Assembly (NCBI GenBank): GCA_025200525.1
Contig: CM045761.1
Span: forward strand, 100,292,182-100,356,181
Origin: Camellia lanceoleosa
Lineage: Eukaryota; Streptophyta; Magnoliopsida; Ericales; Theaceae
DNA length: 64,000 nt
Direction of reading: 5' to 3'
The notes below the pieces were generated by a model, which saw nothing but the letters and a program-made list of their open reading frames with translations, ran no database searches and was not told the DNA's origin. The translations under genes were made by a program, and so were the position numbers. Below, one piece after another: positions 22,560 to 34,488 of this stretch. Numbering within the stretch: position 1 is the first letter of the stretch; each line of letters begins with the position of its first letter.

Positions 22560-24927
22560 CATGCAAGTCAATATCATCCCAACTTAAGTGAAATAACCTT
22601 CATCCGCCGACATGCAAAGAGATATATCAAGTAAGCAAGTATCCGCATTGTAAGAATACTAAAGATAATAAGAAAAACACACACAATTGGGATGTAAAGA
22701 TGAAAAAGAAGCTCACCTAGTACTCCTTAGCACCAAGACAAGCAAACAAGTGTTAGGAAAACATGCATGATCCAAGATGCAAAGAGACTAATGCAATACA
22801 TACAAAAAAAAAAAAGAAAAAAAAAAAAGGCAGCTAAAGACTTGGCTACTAATCATATGATATATGAACCATCTCAAGACATAGGCTAGCACACATAATC
22901 ACATAAGGAGCAAAGAAATGAGAGATAAAATGAGTCAAGTCTTATGCAAAAAAAATGGATGAAAAACATGGAAGAATGATAAAGAAAACACGATGCCAAG
23001 ATAGGGACAACTTTAAATAAAAAGGATAGAGAAGAAGAGATGAGAGAGATATACATCAAAGCTATAAACAAAATAAACTACTCAACAAAAATAATGGAAG
23101 CAACTACTAACTAAAATAAAAGCTATCACGGATGATTTAACTTATACTAACAAACACATAAGAAGCTACAAAACACTACAAAATACTACATGACGATCAT
23201 AGAAGCAATCAAGTAATGATGAGAACAATGAATGAAAATAAGCTAAACCCATCATTCTCACCATAGGAAATATGAGATGATGGTCCTCCTTGATCACCAA
23301 TGGGTATAGAAGATCACATGATGATCATGGAAACAAAGCAAGAGATAAACCAAAATGAGGACTACCATACTCATCATAGAGGAAGGGATGAGATAGTAGA
23401 CTTCTTTGATCATCAAAGATATAGGAAATCAATGATGATCATAGAAGAAATAAACATGAAATAGAAACTAAACAAGAAACAAATCAAATAAATAAATATG
23501 AATTTACATCATCTCTCGCGAAAAAGAGTAAATACATTCTCAAATCCATGTTAAGAGTAGATGGAGAGAGTAGATTACAAATTACTTCTATGTGAAAGTG
23601 GAGAGAAAATGAGGGAAAGTAGAAGAACATGAAAGAAAATGAGATTGGAATACACTCTAATCACCAATTTAAACCCATGGATCACCCAATTAATATCACA
23701 AAACAATCCTATAGCTCATTAGAATGTAACAAATGATTGAATTATGAAATTAAACTTGTTTGGATGATGAGAAAATTGGTGACAAAGTGATGAAAATGAA
23801 AGAAAATGAAAGTAAACAAAACAATTATCGAAACCAGCTATAAGGCAAGACTAGAACCCTCTATACAAGTCCAAAACTAATCTAAATCATCAAAGAAGAT
23901 AAAAAAACAGAGTGTGTGGGAGGTAAGAAAATGAGAGAGAAAATGAGAGAAAGTGAGAATTCAAGTAATCCAAGCAATCTTATGGAGGGGTGACTAATCC
24001 CCTCCACTATCCACAAGGCCGAATCACATTGTATTCAATATATAATCTCAGAATTATAATGTTTGGCAAGAGAGAAAAGAAAATAAAATAGAAGAGAAAG
24101 TGATGAGAAAGTTGGTAGACTTACTTCAATTGAGGAAGATAAACCTCTTGATTAGGAATCCTTTCTTCTAACCACCCTCAAATGTTTTGAGCTTGATCTT
24201 CAATCTCTAACAACTTGAGCTTCAATCCATGGTCTTCAATGGTGTATGTATATGTAGAGAGAGAAAATTTGAAGAATTGCAAGCTTAGAGAATTTTGGGT
24301 GTCTCTAGGCTTAATAAGAATTCTTTTCCCTTTTCTCTCTTGAAGGAGAGGTGTTTATATAGGCTTTCAAGTTGCTTGATATGCAATTCGCATGAGAATT
24401 ACGGAGATGGCACCTCCACATGCATGGGGGGACCATCTTCTCAAAACTACTCTGTTTCATGACAAATTTGTCCGACCCACCAAAAGATGTCCGACCATCT
24501 TTTTTATGTCTGGCCATCCAGAATATGGTCCGCCAAGCATAAAAATTGTACAGATGGACTTATTTTTGTAAGGCTAAGGCAATTTTGTAGGGAAAATATA
24601 GTTTTTTGAGAGGGTTTTTCTCATTTCCACTCGTTCCTACTCTGTCCTTGTTCGGTTACCAAAAGTCACAACATTTTGATTTTGTAAGGTGAGCTCGAAC
24701 ATTATAAAAATGATTGGATTTATGCATGGCTAAAGAAAACATTTTGGAGAAAAAACTTTTTAAAGGTCTGAAAACATTCGGCCAAAATGGGGGAAAAGGT
24801 TAAGATCGACCTCTAATAAAGCTCTTTGTTGAAGGGATCAAAAGATTTGTGCATTCTAGTCTTTTATCATTGGGTGCTTAGAAAAAAGGAGCCCAAGCCT
24901 TGGGGTCAGTCAAAATGGGGTGCTACA
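22560..24927 (-). mobile_element. 5' LTR of the gag-pro gypsy element
   Basis: The minus-strand start TGTAGCACCCCATTTTGACT at 24,927 matches the starts of the Tat-type LTRs at 53,463 and 62,157. A TATA box (TATATAAA, minus) lies at 24,354-24,361, preceded by a ladder of GTCCGACC motifs at 24,470-24,535. The 3' boundary is not certain. I place it before the gag leader at about 22,560 but no clear primer-binding site is visible. Much of 22,580-24,100 is A-rich spacer with no coding signal. Confidence 0.6.
24470..24535. promoter_or_regulatory. GTCCGACC ladder, 19-20 bp spacing
   Basis: GTCCGACC (24,470), GTCCGACC (24,489), GTCTGGCC (24,508) and GTCCGCC (24,528) are spaced 19, 19 and 20 bp. They lie about 110 bp upstream of the minus-strand TATA box. 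Likely upstream promoter elements; function inferred. Confidence 0.5.
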
Positions 24928-27448
24928 ATGTGCAAAAGAAAAGAGAGATAAAAGAAAAGAGAGGTATGAAACGAGCGGAAAGTGAGAAATTTGCATCAAA
25001 CAAAAAAAGAAGCATGAGTAAAGTCAGATAATGCAAAAACACCACATTACAGACCATTTAGGTAATCGCCACTGAGAAAGAGCTATATCAAAAAGAACAA
25101 CCATTTTGAAAGATGGAGTAGAACAACACCTGGCATATTGGAGGGCTATCAATTTTGAAGAATGCCGAAAATAGTTTTGTGTAGTATGAAATCTATCGAG
25201 TCGTTTTTCTTTGTGGAGTCATTTTCCCTTGTCAAATCTATCCTTAGCATGTTTGTTAGTGTTAATTTGATAGCATGTGTACGGCTCAAAGTTTGATAGA
25301 ATGATATGGTTAACATTTCAAAATTTCAAAACAAATCCTTATGTGAAATTTATAAACAAGCTGAGAGTATCTACACAAGGGGCCCCAAGTCTATGATCAT
25401 TGGAAATTCATCATTGCTTAAGAATTGGATAAGTTTGTAACACTCTGGTGCATAAAAGAAACATGAGTTTGACTGGCTAGTGGCCATATTAGCATGTCCT
25501 TCATTGTTGATCTATGACATGCTGGTTCCCATCGTATGAGCTTGTAAAATGTTGAACATTGTGAATAGTGTGGACAAAGATTGAACACTAGGGACATGAG
25601 CATCTCTGAATAAACTATTCATTAAGCAAGGGGCAGGAGCCATACCTTCCCCCAATATGTTGATGCCATCTAACAAACACTTTTCCTTGATTTGAGCAAG
25701 CTCATTTACATGAGGATTTTGATAGATTAGGCATTTGAAAGTTTTCCCAGAATGATGCTAAGATTCTTTCTGGTATTTTTCCCTATCTTCTTGATTTCAT
25801 TTGGACTCTAATTGGCATGATTGCATTAATTCTCTCTATTTGGTTATAATTCTCTCGCATTGTAGCATGTGTATGGTATCTGCTTTCATAGCTATTCGCA
25901 TAATAATTTTGTCATGGAACAAAGACTTATTGTTAAGCTTGTATATTGTAGCACATATTTGGAAACTCATGTCGTAGAACATATTTGGCAATCAATGTCA
26001 TAATACATGTTTGATGTTAAGTATTGTCCTATCATAGAACATATTTGATGTTTGGTACAATGCCTATCTCCCCTCCTCCCTCTATGCTTTGGACTTGGGT
26101 ATAGTGAATCTTGTTTATATCCCTTTTATCCCTTATATGCTTGGATAAAGGTACAATGCCTATCTCCCCAAATCCCTTATGTGTTATGGACTTGGGTATA
26201 ACGAATCTTGTTTATATCCCTTTTTATCCCTTCTATGCTTGGATAAAGGTATAATGCCTATCTCTCCAAATCCCTTATGTGCTTTGGATTTGGGTATAAT
26301 GAATCATGTTTAAATCCCTTTATTCCTTTGGAGCATAGGTTACAGGTACAATGAACCTTTCCGCTTAAATCCCTTTGGAGTGTTGGATAAGGGTGCAATG
26401 AACTTTTTCCCTTTATCTCTTTAGAGTGTTGGACATGGGTATAATAAACATCTTTTCCCCACGTCACTTTTGTATTTAGATGTGGGAACAATGAATCATG
26501 TTTATATCCCTTTATCCATTTGTGTTTGGATAAAAGTACAATGTTATCTCCCCAAATCCCTTATGTGCTTTGGACTTGAGTACAGCGAATCTTGTTTATA
26601 TCTCTTTATCCCTTCTGTTCTTGTATAAAGGTACAATGCCTATCTCCCCAAATCCCTTATGTGCTTTGGATTTGGATACAATGAATCATGTTTAAATCCC
26701 TTATCCCTTTGGAGCATTGGATACAGGTACAATGAACATTTCTCCTTAAATCCCTTTGGAGTGTTGGATATGGGTATAATGAACTTTTCTCCTTTATCCA
26801 GGAGTCTTGGATACGGGTATAATGAACTTTTTCCCTGTCAGATATGGGTACAATGAAGCTTTCTCCTTAAATCCCTTTGGAGTGTTAGATATAGGTACAA
26901 TGAACTTTTTCCCTTTTATTCCTTTAGACTGTTGGATATGGGTACAATGAACCTCTTTTCTCCTCATCACTTCTGTGTTTGGATGCGGGTATAATGAATC
27001 ATGTTTATATCCCTTTATCCCTTTTGTGCTTGGATAAAGGTACAATGCTTATCTCCCTAAATCCCTTATTGCTTTGGACTTGGGTACAACGAATCTGGTT
27101 TACCTCCCCATATCCCTTTGGTGCTTGGATATGGGTACAAAGCATGGAGATCTCTCATTATATTATACTTTTTTGTGTTCTGGACATAGGAAATATGATT
27201 GATAAAGGGTTGCATTCTCTAATCACACCACAGAGTGCATGTATTTTGAATTTGCTTTCCTTATGCATTTTGTAGGATGCGCTTGGCAACGTTGGAATTT
27301 GGATTGATGTATGGTGTCACTTAGGTGAGTATGACAGGTATTGTCTTCTCCCTTTTGAATAATCAACTATTGCATACTTGATGAATGCTTGTCACACACA
27401 ACTCAAGCACAAATGAATTGTTGCACATCATATTTGCCTCTGAACTAT
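24928..27448. other. Non-coding region carrying tandem arrays
   Basis: No protein domain is readable here. 24,928-25,930 is unremarkable AT-rich DNA. It is followed by about four degenerate 35-bp units sharing AACATATTTGG (25,940-26,060), then by the long array at 26,095-27,145. The sequence up to 27,448 continues, in effect, at 39,544, because the DNA between is a B LTR flanked by ACTGA duplications. It may be the untranslated part of an older retroelement. Confidence 0.5.
26095..27145 (+). repeat. Minisatellite, about 23 units of about 48 bp
   Basis: The phrase GGGTAYAATGAA recurs 23 times, starting near 26,097 and ending near 27,133, with spacing mostly 44-52 bp (mean about 48). Each unit reads roughly TTGGATATGGGTATAATGAA followed by a T-rich part and ATCCCTTT-GGAGTG. 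Units alternate loosely between a GGATAAAGG and a GGACTTGGG variant, hinting at a two-unit higher order. Unit length near 16 codons produces short incidental open frames on both strands, which I do not call as genes. Confidence 0.85.
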
Positions 27449-29111
27449 ACTGATATCAAGATTCTTGTAACACCCCAAATTTCTAGCCCAAATGATAAGA
27501 CAACAATCATGGCTCTTTCAAGGAAAACCGAATATAAATCTCCAAACTTACATTACATGATATAATAGTTTTTCATGCAATAATACATTAATCCAACAAC
27601 AAGTAAATAAACAAATAAATATCCCCCAGGGTTTACAAGTTTCCAAGGCTTGAGCCTGGTTACACAAAATGGTTATTCAAACCCATACAAACATAGCACT
27701 TAGCTTACACATAGAGTCACAGCAAAATGAGAGCATTGTACTCCCAACACACATACTTCCATGCCCCTAGTTAGGTGGGATCACCACATCTTTTCCTGTA
27801 CAAAAATCCCGTAGGGTGAGCATAAAGCCCAGTAGGAAATTCTTAACAAAGTATATACATTTTGTACAAGTCTCAAGAGATGAAATGCACATGCCATGCT
27901 ATGCCCTTTTTGAAGATAAATCACATTTTCATCTTTTGAAAACCATCATGCTCAATGATATCATGCAATTTTAATTGTTCAAAACTTAACAATTTATTTC
28001 AAGGGCGGTAAATACGACTCTGGTAATCTCTAGGTCGGTGTCTGCAAGTAGACTATACAAGTACTACCAAATTGTCATTTTTATTAGTATTAACCGTAAG
28101 GCTCGACACCTATTCGTGCGAGTTTTCGGTCTTTCACCCCAGATTCTCAAGCTAACTTATTCAATATCATCTATACCACCTATCAAGACTTACCAACGTA
28201 TTTACCCCAAAACCATTCCATGAAAACTTGTTTCTCAATTTTCTTTTCTCAATGCAAGTTTTCAAATTAACTTTCAAAATTTAATGTAATCAAATGAATT
28301 GATATGCCAATTTCACAAGATGAATATAAATACTTTTATTCCTATTCATCATCCAAGGAATAACACAATTCCTTTTTCTCAAGTATCCTCAACAATTAGC
28401 CATTTCAAGACTATTTCAACGTTTTAAACAATAATTTCCAAAATAAACTACAATTCTCATATTCCATGAAATTCATCATTTATATAAATATAAATAAGAA
28501 AATTTCCAAACATCCATTTATTTTGACACACAAAATAAATATAACAATATCATTCATGAATTTTCAATATCTTTTAAAAATATCCCAAAATTCTAGGTTT
28601 TCTCACCAAAACTATACAACTCAAATCTTTTGAAAGAAAACTTTTCAAAATCATCTTTTCTTCAATCAATGAAGATCAAAACTCATAAGATCATTTTAAA
28701 AGACCAAGAGACAAACTCACTTTCAAAATCGCTCAACTTCTCGAATTAACAATCAATTTTCAATGCTAATGAAAGATGATTTCGAAAATCATCTAGATCT
28801 TGCAAATATATATATATATATAACTCTAAGAAAATCCTTACCTCAAGTTTTGAAGAAGAAATGAGATGAAACCCCCAAAATCAACGGTGTCGAAACTCGA
28901 TCTTCATCGCACACAACGAAGCCCTCGAGAAGTTAACCAACTTTGATGAAGAACTTATGGCAAAACTCTAATGGATCTTGAGAAATCAAGGTTTTGATCC
29001 AATTTGGCGTAGGAAAATGTAGAGAGAATGGAGAGGAAAGGGTTTTTAAAGAGAGAGATATACAAAAGTGACATGAAATATCAGATTCACGAACTGATAT
29101 AACATGGTCCG

Positions 29112-29207
29112 CTCGAGTGTGGAAAGCCCCGCTTGAGCGTCAAATACACTTTCCCAGTACTTTTGCAGACAGGTCAAACTTCTGAAACCAAACATTCTTC
29201 GCTCAAG
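29112..29207. promoter_or_regulatory. CTCGAG-type motif pair in the 3' LTR
   Basis: CTCGAG (29,112) and CTTGAG (29,132) are 20 bp apart. A linker with CAGTACTTTTGCAGACAGG follows, then CTCAAG at 29,202. The partner of the last motif is missing relative to the solo copy at 11,891/11,911. Same arrangement as the other C LTRs; function inferred. Confidence 0.5.
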
Positions 29208-29239
29208 TGGACAAGTAACTTCTAATACATTTTGCATTT

Positions 29240-29430
29240 TTGCTTCGAGGGCGTTGCCCCTCAACCTCACCAGGGCGCTACCCTAGGACCTGCCAAGGGG
29301 TGCTACCCTCTAGACCCCCGCGAGCTAACCGGGCAGCTCGATCCCCGCCAAGGCACTGCCTTTGGACCCGCTACGGGCGCTGCCCCCTGGACCCCCATGA
29401 ACTGACTGGGCAGCTCGATCATCGACATAC
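29240..29430. repeat. GC-rich repeated block in LTR-C
   Basis: Units built on GGGCGCTGCCCCCTGGACC and GAGCTGACCGGGCAGCTCGA recur two to three times in imperfect form. A matching block lies in the 5' LTR (36,700-36,880), and a shorter, two-unit version in the solo LTR (11,957-12,010). It is strikingly GC-rich against an AT-rich background, and lies upstream of the motif pairs in LTR orientation. Confidence 0.7.
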
Positions 29431-29462
29431 TCAACAAAGTGGCAAAACTGGGATCGCTACAA

Positions 29463-29474
29463 CCTTCCCCCCTT
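29463..29474 (-). other. Polypurine tract of the gypsy element
   Basis: On the minus strand AAGGGGGGAAGG stands one base before the 3' LTR start TGTAGCG. This is the expected primer site for plus-strand DNA synthesis and confirms the orientation. Confidence 0.85.
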
Positions 29475-29765
29475 AAAGAATTTCGTCCCCAAAATTTTAA
29501 ATCAAACTACCCAAACAGAGGGTTTCTAGCAATCAAAACCACGCTATTTCATTTTCAAATCACAATACTAATTCTCAACCAAATTCCACCATGGTTATCT
29601 CATTAACAACAACCTCCCAAATATGCAAAAACATGAAATTTCCCAAAAAGTAATGGCAACTCTAAATAACCTTATGCTTAAAACAACAACGCACATATCA
29701 ACATGTGGTTAACAACTTTAAATACGTTTCCCTTAACACTAGGGAATATTACAAAGAAAAGCAAC

Positions 29766-30071
29766 TTAAGCATTTTCAAATAAATTCGGATATTTGGAGT
29801 GGACTTTCGCCTCCCGTTCCCACGTCGCTTCTTCAACCCCACGGTGTCTCCAGAACACCTTTACCAACAGTATAGTTTTGCCCCGTAGTACTTGCTCCTG
29901 GGTAACTAATATTTGAACCGGTTGTTCTTCGTAAGAGGCATCCTCATCTACCTCGGAGTCAGCCCAATCAAGCACATGAGAAGGGTCGGGTTTATACTTC
30001 CTAAGCATAGCTACATGAAATACGTTGTGAACTCCTGAAAGTTGTGGTTGTAAAGCTAATCGGTATGCCAC
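29766..30071 (-). pseudogene. Integrase C-terminus with chromodomain
   Basis: The 101-residue frame begins with the integrase tail LQPQLSGVHNVFHVAMLRKY, the usual GPF/Y-region neighbour in chromoviruses. It ends with a chromodomain-like segment: LVTQEQVLRGKTILLVKVFW, then EEATWERE and KYPNLF. In known chromoviruses this domain is thought to steer integration towards particular chromatin. Upstream, the integrase frame is broken between 30,072 and 30,207. The aromatic cage looks incomplete, as in the group II chromodomains of plant elements; that last point is inference. Confidence 0.85.
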
Positions 30072-30206
30072 TTCCCCAATTCATTCTAAGATCTCAAAAG
30101 GCCCAATGAACCTTGGAGATAATTTTCCACTCTTACCAAATCTCATCAAACCCCGCCTTGGTGAGATTTTTAGAAATACATGGTCACCAACTTCAAAAGA
30201 TAAAGG

Positions 30207-31400
30207 TCATCTCCTCTTATTGGCATAAATCTTTTGTCGGCTTTGGGCCATAACTAACCTCTTTCGAATGAGAACAACTTTCTTGGTTGTCTCTCTAACT
30301 CTTTCCAGACCCAGTAACAGTTCATCACCTACTTCAGCCCAACAAACCGATGATCTACAAGGTCGGCCATATAAGGCCTCAAATGGTGCCATCCCAATAC
30401 TAGCTTGGTAACTATTGTTGTAAGCAAACTCAATCAATAGTAAGTGCCTTTCCTAAGGCCCCTTAAAATCAAGGACACAAGCTCTAAGCATGTCTTCCAA
30501 AATCTGAATGGTATGTTCCGACTGTCCATTGGTTTGAGCGGTGCTAAGAGTTAACTTAGTTCCCAACGCTTCTTAAAGGGTTTGCCAAAACCGAGCAGTA
30601 AAACGAGGATCCCTATATGACACAATAGTCATAGGGACTCCATGAAGTCCAACTATCTCTCTAATGTACAACTTTGCCAAGCATTCAACTGAGTCGCTGG
30701 TGCATATTGGAATGAAATGGGTAGACTTAGTCAATCCATCAACAATCACCCAAACGACGTCATTGCCTCGTTGTGTTCTAGGAAGCCCAACTACAAAATC
30801 CATGGTAACATGCTCCCATTTCCACTCGGCTATCGGTAAGGGTTATAACAAACCCGCTGGTCTTTGGTGTTCGGCTTTCAGTTGTTGACAAGTAAGGCAC
30901 TTCGATACAAATGAAGCGACATCCCGTTTCATACCCCTCCACCAAAACTGATGACTAAGATCATGATACATTTTAGTGCCTCTTGGGTGTACCGTAAGGT
31001 GTGAGTGATGGAACTCCCGAAGTACTTCCTCTCTACAAGATACTGGTACAAACAAATGGTCTAGGTAATGTACACTCAGATCCGAGTGAACGTTCAAACC
31101 TTTCTCTTCCTTTCCATTGGAAATCTTAACATGGATTGATTCCACATCACGGTCTCCTCTTTGTGCCTCTATGACCTTACTAACCAAGGTAGGTTGAGCA
31201 TTCAAAGTAAACAAGGTAGCACTCTCTTCGGACTCGCCCAAGTGCAAATCAAACTTGCCAATAACATCTAGGATATCCCATTCCCGAATGGCCACACTTG
31301 CCAAATTACTCACAGATTTTCGACTCAAAGCATCAGCCACCACATTGGCCTTCCCTGGATGATAGTGTAACTCAAAGTCATAATCCTCCATAAATTCCAT
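30207..31400 (-). pseudogene. Gypsy integrase, degenerate
   Basis: The N-terminal part (31,400-30,843) starts with the RNase H to integrase junction VADALSRK. It then shows the HHCC zinc site: HHSHLTVHPRGTKMY, then CLTCQQLK. The catalytic core (30,803-30,573) has MDFVVGLPRTQRG with the first aspartate. The second active-site block reads IVSYRDPRF in place of the family's SDRD, so a catalytic aspartate seems replaced by tyrosine. The block with the glutamate (NGQSEHTIQ) lies after a stop at about 30,573. The piece at 30,207-30,437 holds the [20 protein letters not shown] block. At least three stops break the frame. Confidence 0.9.
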
Positions 31401-32752
31401 CCACCTCCGTTGTCGTAAATTGAAGTTTTTTTAGAAAACAAATACTTTAGACTCCTATGATCGGAGAAGACTTCAAACTTCTTACCGTACAAGTAATGCC
31501 TCCAAATTTTCAAAGCAAAAATCAACACTGCTAATTCTAGATCATGGGTGGGGTAATTTTTCTCATGAGTTTTCAATTGTTGTGAACCGTAGGCCACAAC
31601 TTTTCCCTCTTGCATCAAGACACAACCAAGTCCATCCCCGAACGCATCACAATAGATAGTGTAATTTAAACCCCTTTCTGGAATTATCAAAACCGATGCG
31701 GTAGTCAATCTAGTCTTAAGCTCTTGGAATGACTTTTCACAAGCTTCACTCCACACAAATTTGATACCCTTTCTAATCAACCTAGTCAAAGGTGCAGCTA
31801 GTCTAGAGAAGTCCTTTACAAAATGTCGATAATACCACGCTAATCCCATGAAACTCCAGATTTCAAAAACATTCTTGGGTTATTCCCAATCCTGTACAGC
31901 ATCTATCTTTGAGGAGTCCACAGTCACTTCCTCTCTAGACACTACATGCCCAAAAAACTTCACCTCTGTTAACCAAAACTCGCATTTTTCAAATTTGGCA
32001 TACAATTGGTGCTTACTAAGTAAACCCAGCACTACCCGCAAGTGAGTCTCGTGTTCCTCTTCAGAGGTTGAATAAATCAAGATGTCGTCCACAAAGACGA
32101 CCACAAAACGGTCCAAGTATTCCTGAAAAATTCTGTTCATCAAATCCATAAAGGAAGCCAGTGCATTGGTCAACCCAAAAGGCATTACAAGGAATTCATA
32201 ATGGCCATAATGAGTACGAAAGGCCGTCTTCTGAATGTCCTCCTTCCGGACTCTTAACTGATGGTACCCCGACCTCAAATCTATTTTTGAGAAGCAACGA
32301 GACCCTCTAAGTTGGTCAAACAAATCATCTATTCTAGGTAGAGGATACTTGTTCTTAACTGTAACCCTATTCAACTTGTGGTAATCAATACACAGCCGCA
32401 ATGACCCATCCTTCTTCTTCGCAAAAAGAGCCGGCACTCCCCAAGGCGATGCACTAGGGCGAATGAAGCCCTTGTCTAAAACTTCTTGGAGTTGAATCTT
32501 CAACTCATGCAATTTGGTGGGTGCAAATCTATACGGTGACATGGAAATCGGTGCCGTGCCAGGCACTAATTCAACGGAGAACTCGATCTCCCGGTGAGGT
32601 GGTAAACTAGTAAGATCTTCTGGAAAGACATCTGGGTATTCACAAACTACCCTTGGTAACTCAACACGAGCTCGGTCACTCTCATTATCCAAGAGAGTTG
32701 CAAGAAGGCCACTAAGCTTGCTCCTACTACGAGGGTCAACAACTAGCGACAA
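31325..32752 (-). pseudogene. Gypsy reverse transcriptase and RNase H
   Basis: The RT part (32,752-31,880) is well preserved: [20 protein letters not shown], then [28 protein letters not shown], and the active site [12 protein letters not shown] with both aspartates. A single in-frame stop at about 31,880 separates it from the connection and RNase H (31,849-31,325). The latter shows [36 protein letters not shown] and [11 protein letters not shown]. The RNase H frame shifts near 31,420, and the true continuation appears in the next frame as [20 protein letters not shown]. These few lesions would suffice to make the element non-autonomous. Confidence 0.95.
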
Positions 32753-32920
32753 GGCTCTATCAACTTAGTTTCCCTGAAAATAGAAACGATCACCACCTGA
32801 AGTGCACACTGTAACTCTCTGATGATAACAATCAATCACAGCTTGAAAAGAACACAACCAGTCCATGCCTAAAATGACATCAAAACTCGACTTTTCTAGC
32901 AACACAAACGCAAACGGAAG

Positions 32921-33178
32921 TCAACACCCGGCAACTTCTATTTCACAATCACGACAACCCCAGTCTAAATCAACTGTACCCCCAACAGGTGACTCTACTC
33001 TGAGTAGAGGCACTAACCGTGCTACCTCTAACCCCAATGCAGAAGCAAATGCAGTGGATATAAATGAATGAGATGTACCCGTGTCTATCAATACATTAGC
33101 CAAAGAATTACACACAACAAAAATACCTCTCACAACTGAGGATTTTGGCAACTGCTCTAGCACGGTAACAGCATACAC
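32921..33178 (-). pseudogene. Gypsy aspartic protease (retropepsin)
   Basis: The frame contains the retropepsin active-site loop VLIDTGTSHSFIS, then ALGLEV, as in plant chromovirus proteases (RVP_2 family). The DTG triad is intact. It lies between the gag zinc knuckles (33,265-33,567) and the RT, as expected. The segment between 32,753 and 32,920 continues the protease to RT linker, with a break near 32,760. Confidence 0.9.
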
Positions 33179-33264
33179 GCACCCCTGTGGCCCTTGATTG
33201 ACTTGCTCCTTCTCGGAGCATAGGCTTGTTATACTGACTGAGCTGAAGCGGCTCCCTGATTAAC

Positions 33265-34488
33265 TCACGAAGCTTGGACTGATTGAGCCTGCTGGTGGCT
33301 CTGAGTCTGCCTCAACCCTGATGCGCCAGATGCGCCTCCTAACTGTGGGCAAGTTCTCTTCATATGCCCGCGCTGACCACACTGATAACAATTAAACCCT
33401 TGACCTTTATTCTGAGACTGAGACTGACTTTGAGATTGGTTAGGTGGTGGTACTATTAACTGCCCTCCTCCTTTCTGTGGGCATGAGAAGGCTTTGTGAC
33501 CTGGTTGGCCACACTTGAAACACGAGAAGCTACTCGATACACTTTTTCCCGGACATGCACTAAGCAAAGGAAAAGTGGATCTAGACTGCTATGGTTGGGA
33601 TTAGGATGGATAGGTGTTCCTGCTATTCTTGTTCTGCCTATAGTCTCCTTAAGACTCTTGGCCCCTAGACCTCGAACTCCAAAGGCTCTTCTCCTCGGCT
33701 TGTATGGAAATTTTTACGTGTGTCGTCGTCTCCACAAGATGGTCATATTCCCAAATCATATTTCCGACAAGCTTGAACATAATTTTTGTTTTCAATTTCT
33801 TTTCAAATTCAATGCAACGGCACTCTTCCGTTGCCACCAACTTTGGTGCAAATCTGGACAAACTAGAGAAGACTGCCTCAAACTCGGCCACAGGCATGTC
33901 GAGTTGTTTGAGGTCTTTAAACTCTTGCCTCAATCTCTCCCTAGTAGTAGGAGGTATGTATTTATTTTGGAAAGCAACCGCAAAGGCTTCCCATGTCTGC
34001 TCTACTCTACCCTTGTCATATTTCCACCATTGACCTGCGTCTCCCTTAAGGTAGTAACTCGCTAGAGTCACTCTTAGTTCACTATCTTCGATGTGAAGCA
34101 TCTCAAATGTCTTCACAGTTTGTTCGAGCCACTCATTCGCTTTCTTGGGCTCGGGACCACCATGGAACTCATCCAGTTTGGCCAGCAAGAACTCTCTAGT
34201 AGGGAAACTCACCCTTGACTCTGTGGTGTTCTCTCGGGCTTGATTCTCCACCCTTAACAAGTTCATAGACTTTCTTAAAGCCCTTGCCATTTCTCGAGCT
34301 AGGGCTCCCATTGCGATTTGACCTGCTTGTCCCGGGATTCCCGCATACCCCACTTATTCGGCTACATTAGCTTGGCTAGACTCTTCCTCTTGCACCGGAA
34401 CCTCATAGACCGGTACCTCATGCACACCTCGGAGAGCCCTACCACGCCTCCCGTCTCCACCACCATGGGTTTGACCTCTTCCTGACAT
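33265..34488 (-). pseudogene. Gypsy gag with two zinc knuckles
   Basis: The likely start is the ATG at 34,486-34,488, giving MSGRGQTHGGG. An in-frame stop at about 34,354 precedes the capsid domain (34,353-33,649), with EFLLAKLDEFHGGPEPKKAN, YYLKGDAGQWWKY and FAVAFQNKYIPPTTRE, typical of Retrotrans_gag. After a frameshifted stretch (33,648-33,570) come two CCHC zinc knuckles, CFKCGQPGHKAFSC and CYQCGQRGHMKRTC, in a Gln/Ser-rich tail. The knuckles would bind element RNA during packaging. Two knuckles are usual for chromovirus gags of this type. Confidence 0.93.

Larger units (their letters stand above)
16004..24927 (-). mobile_element. Gypsy element, 5' half, interrupted
   Basis: Read on the minus strand from 24,927: an LTR, then gag (22,430-21,314), a central region, then an aspartic protease (19,995 to 16,351, split by a solo LTR). 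No reverse transcriptase, RNase H or integrase follows; the element stops at the C-family LTR ending at 16,003. The LTR begins TGTAGCACCCCATTTTGACT, like the Tat/Ogre-type LTRs elsewhere in the window. The gag and protease resemble those of plant Ty3/gypsy gag-pro polyproteins. The lineage (Tat-like) is inferred from the LTR start. Confidence 0.75.
27466..29461 (-). mobile_element. 3' LTR of the chromodomain gypsy element
   Basis: The 1,996-bp LTR reads TGTAACACCCC at its left and GGGATCGCTACA at its right in plus orientation. It carries the CTCGAG-type pair at 29,112/29,132 and a GC-rich repeated block at 29,240-29,430. The TATA position near 29,045 reads TTTAAAAACC, so the promoter seems mutated here compared with the 5' LTR. 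Confidence 0.93.

Noticed and set aside
26258..27275. Open frames and regular repeats over the 48-bp array, possible repeat protein or CRISPR array
   Set aside because: Units are contiguous with no unique spacers, no cas genes exist in plant nuclear DNA, and frames on both strands arise because the unit is near 16 codons.
33496..34065. 189-residue plus-strand frame
   Set aside because: It lies antisense to the gag of the gypsy element, has no domain and is a shadow frame.
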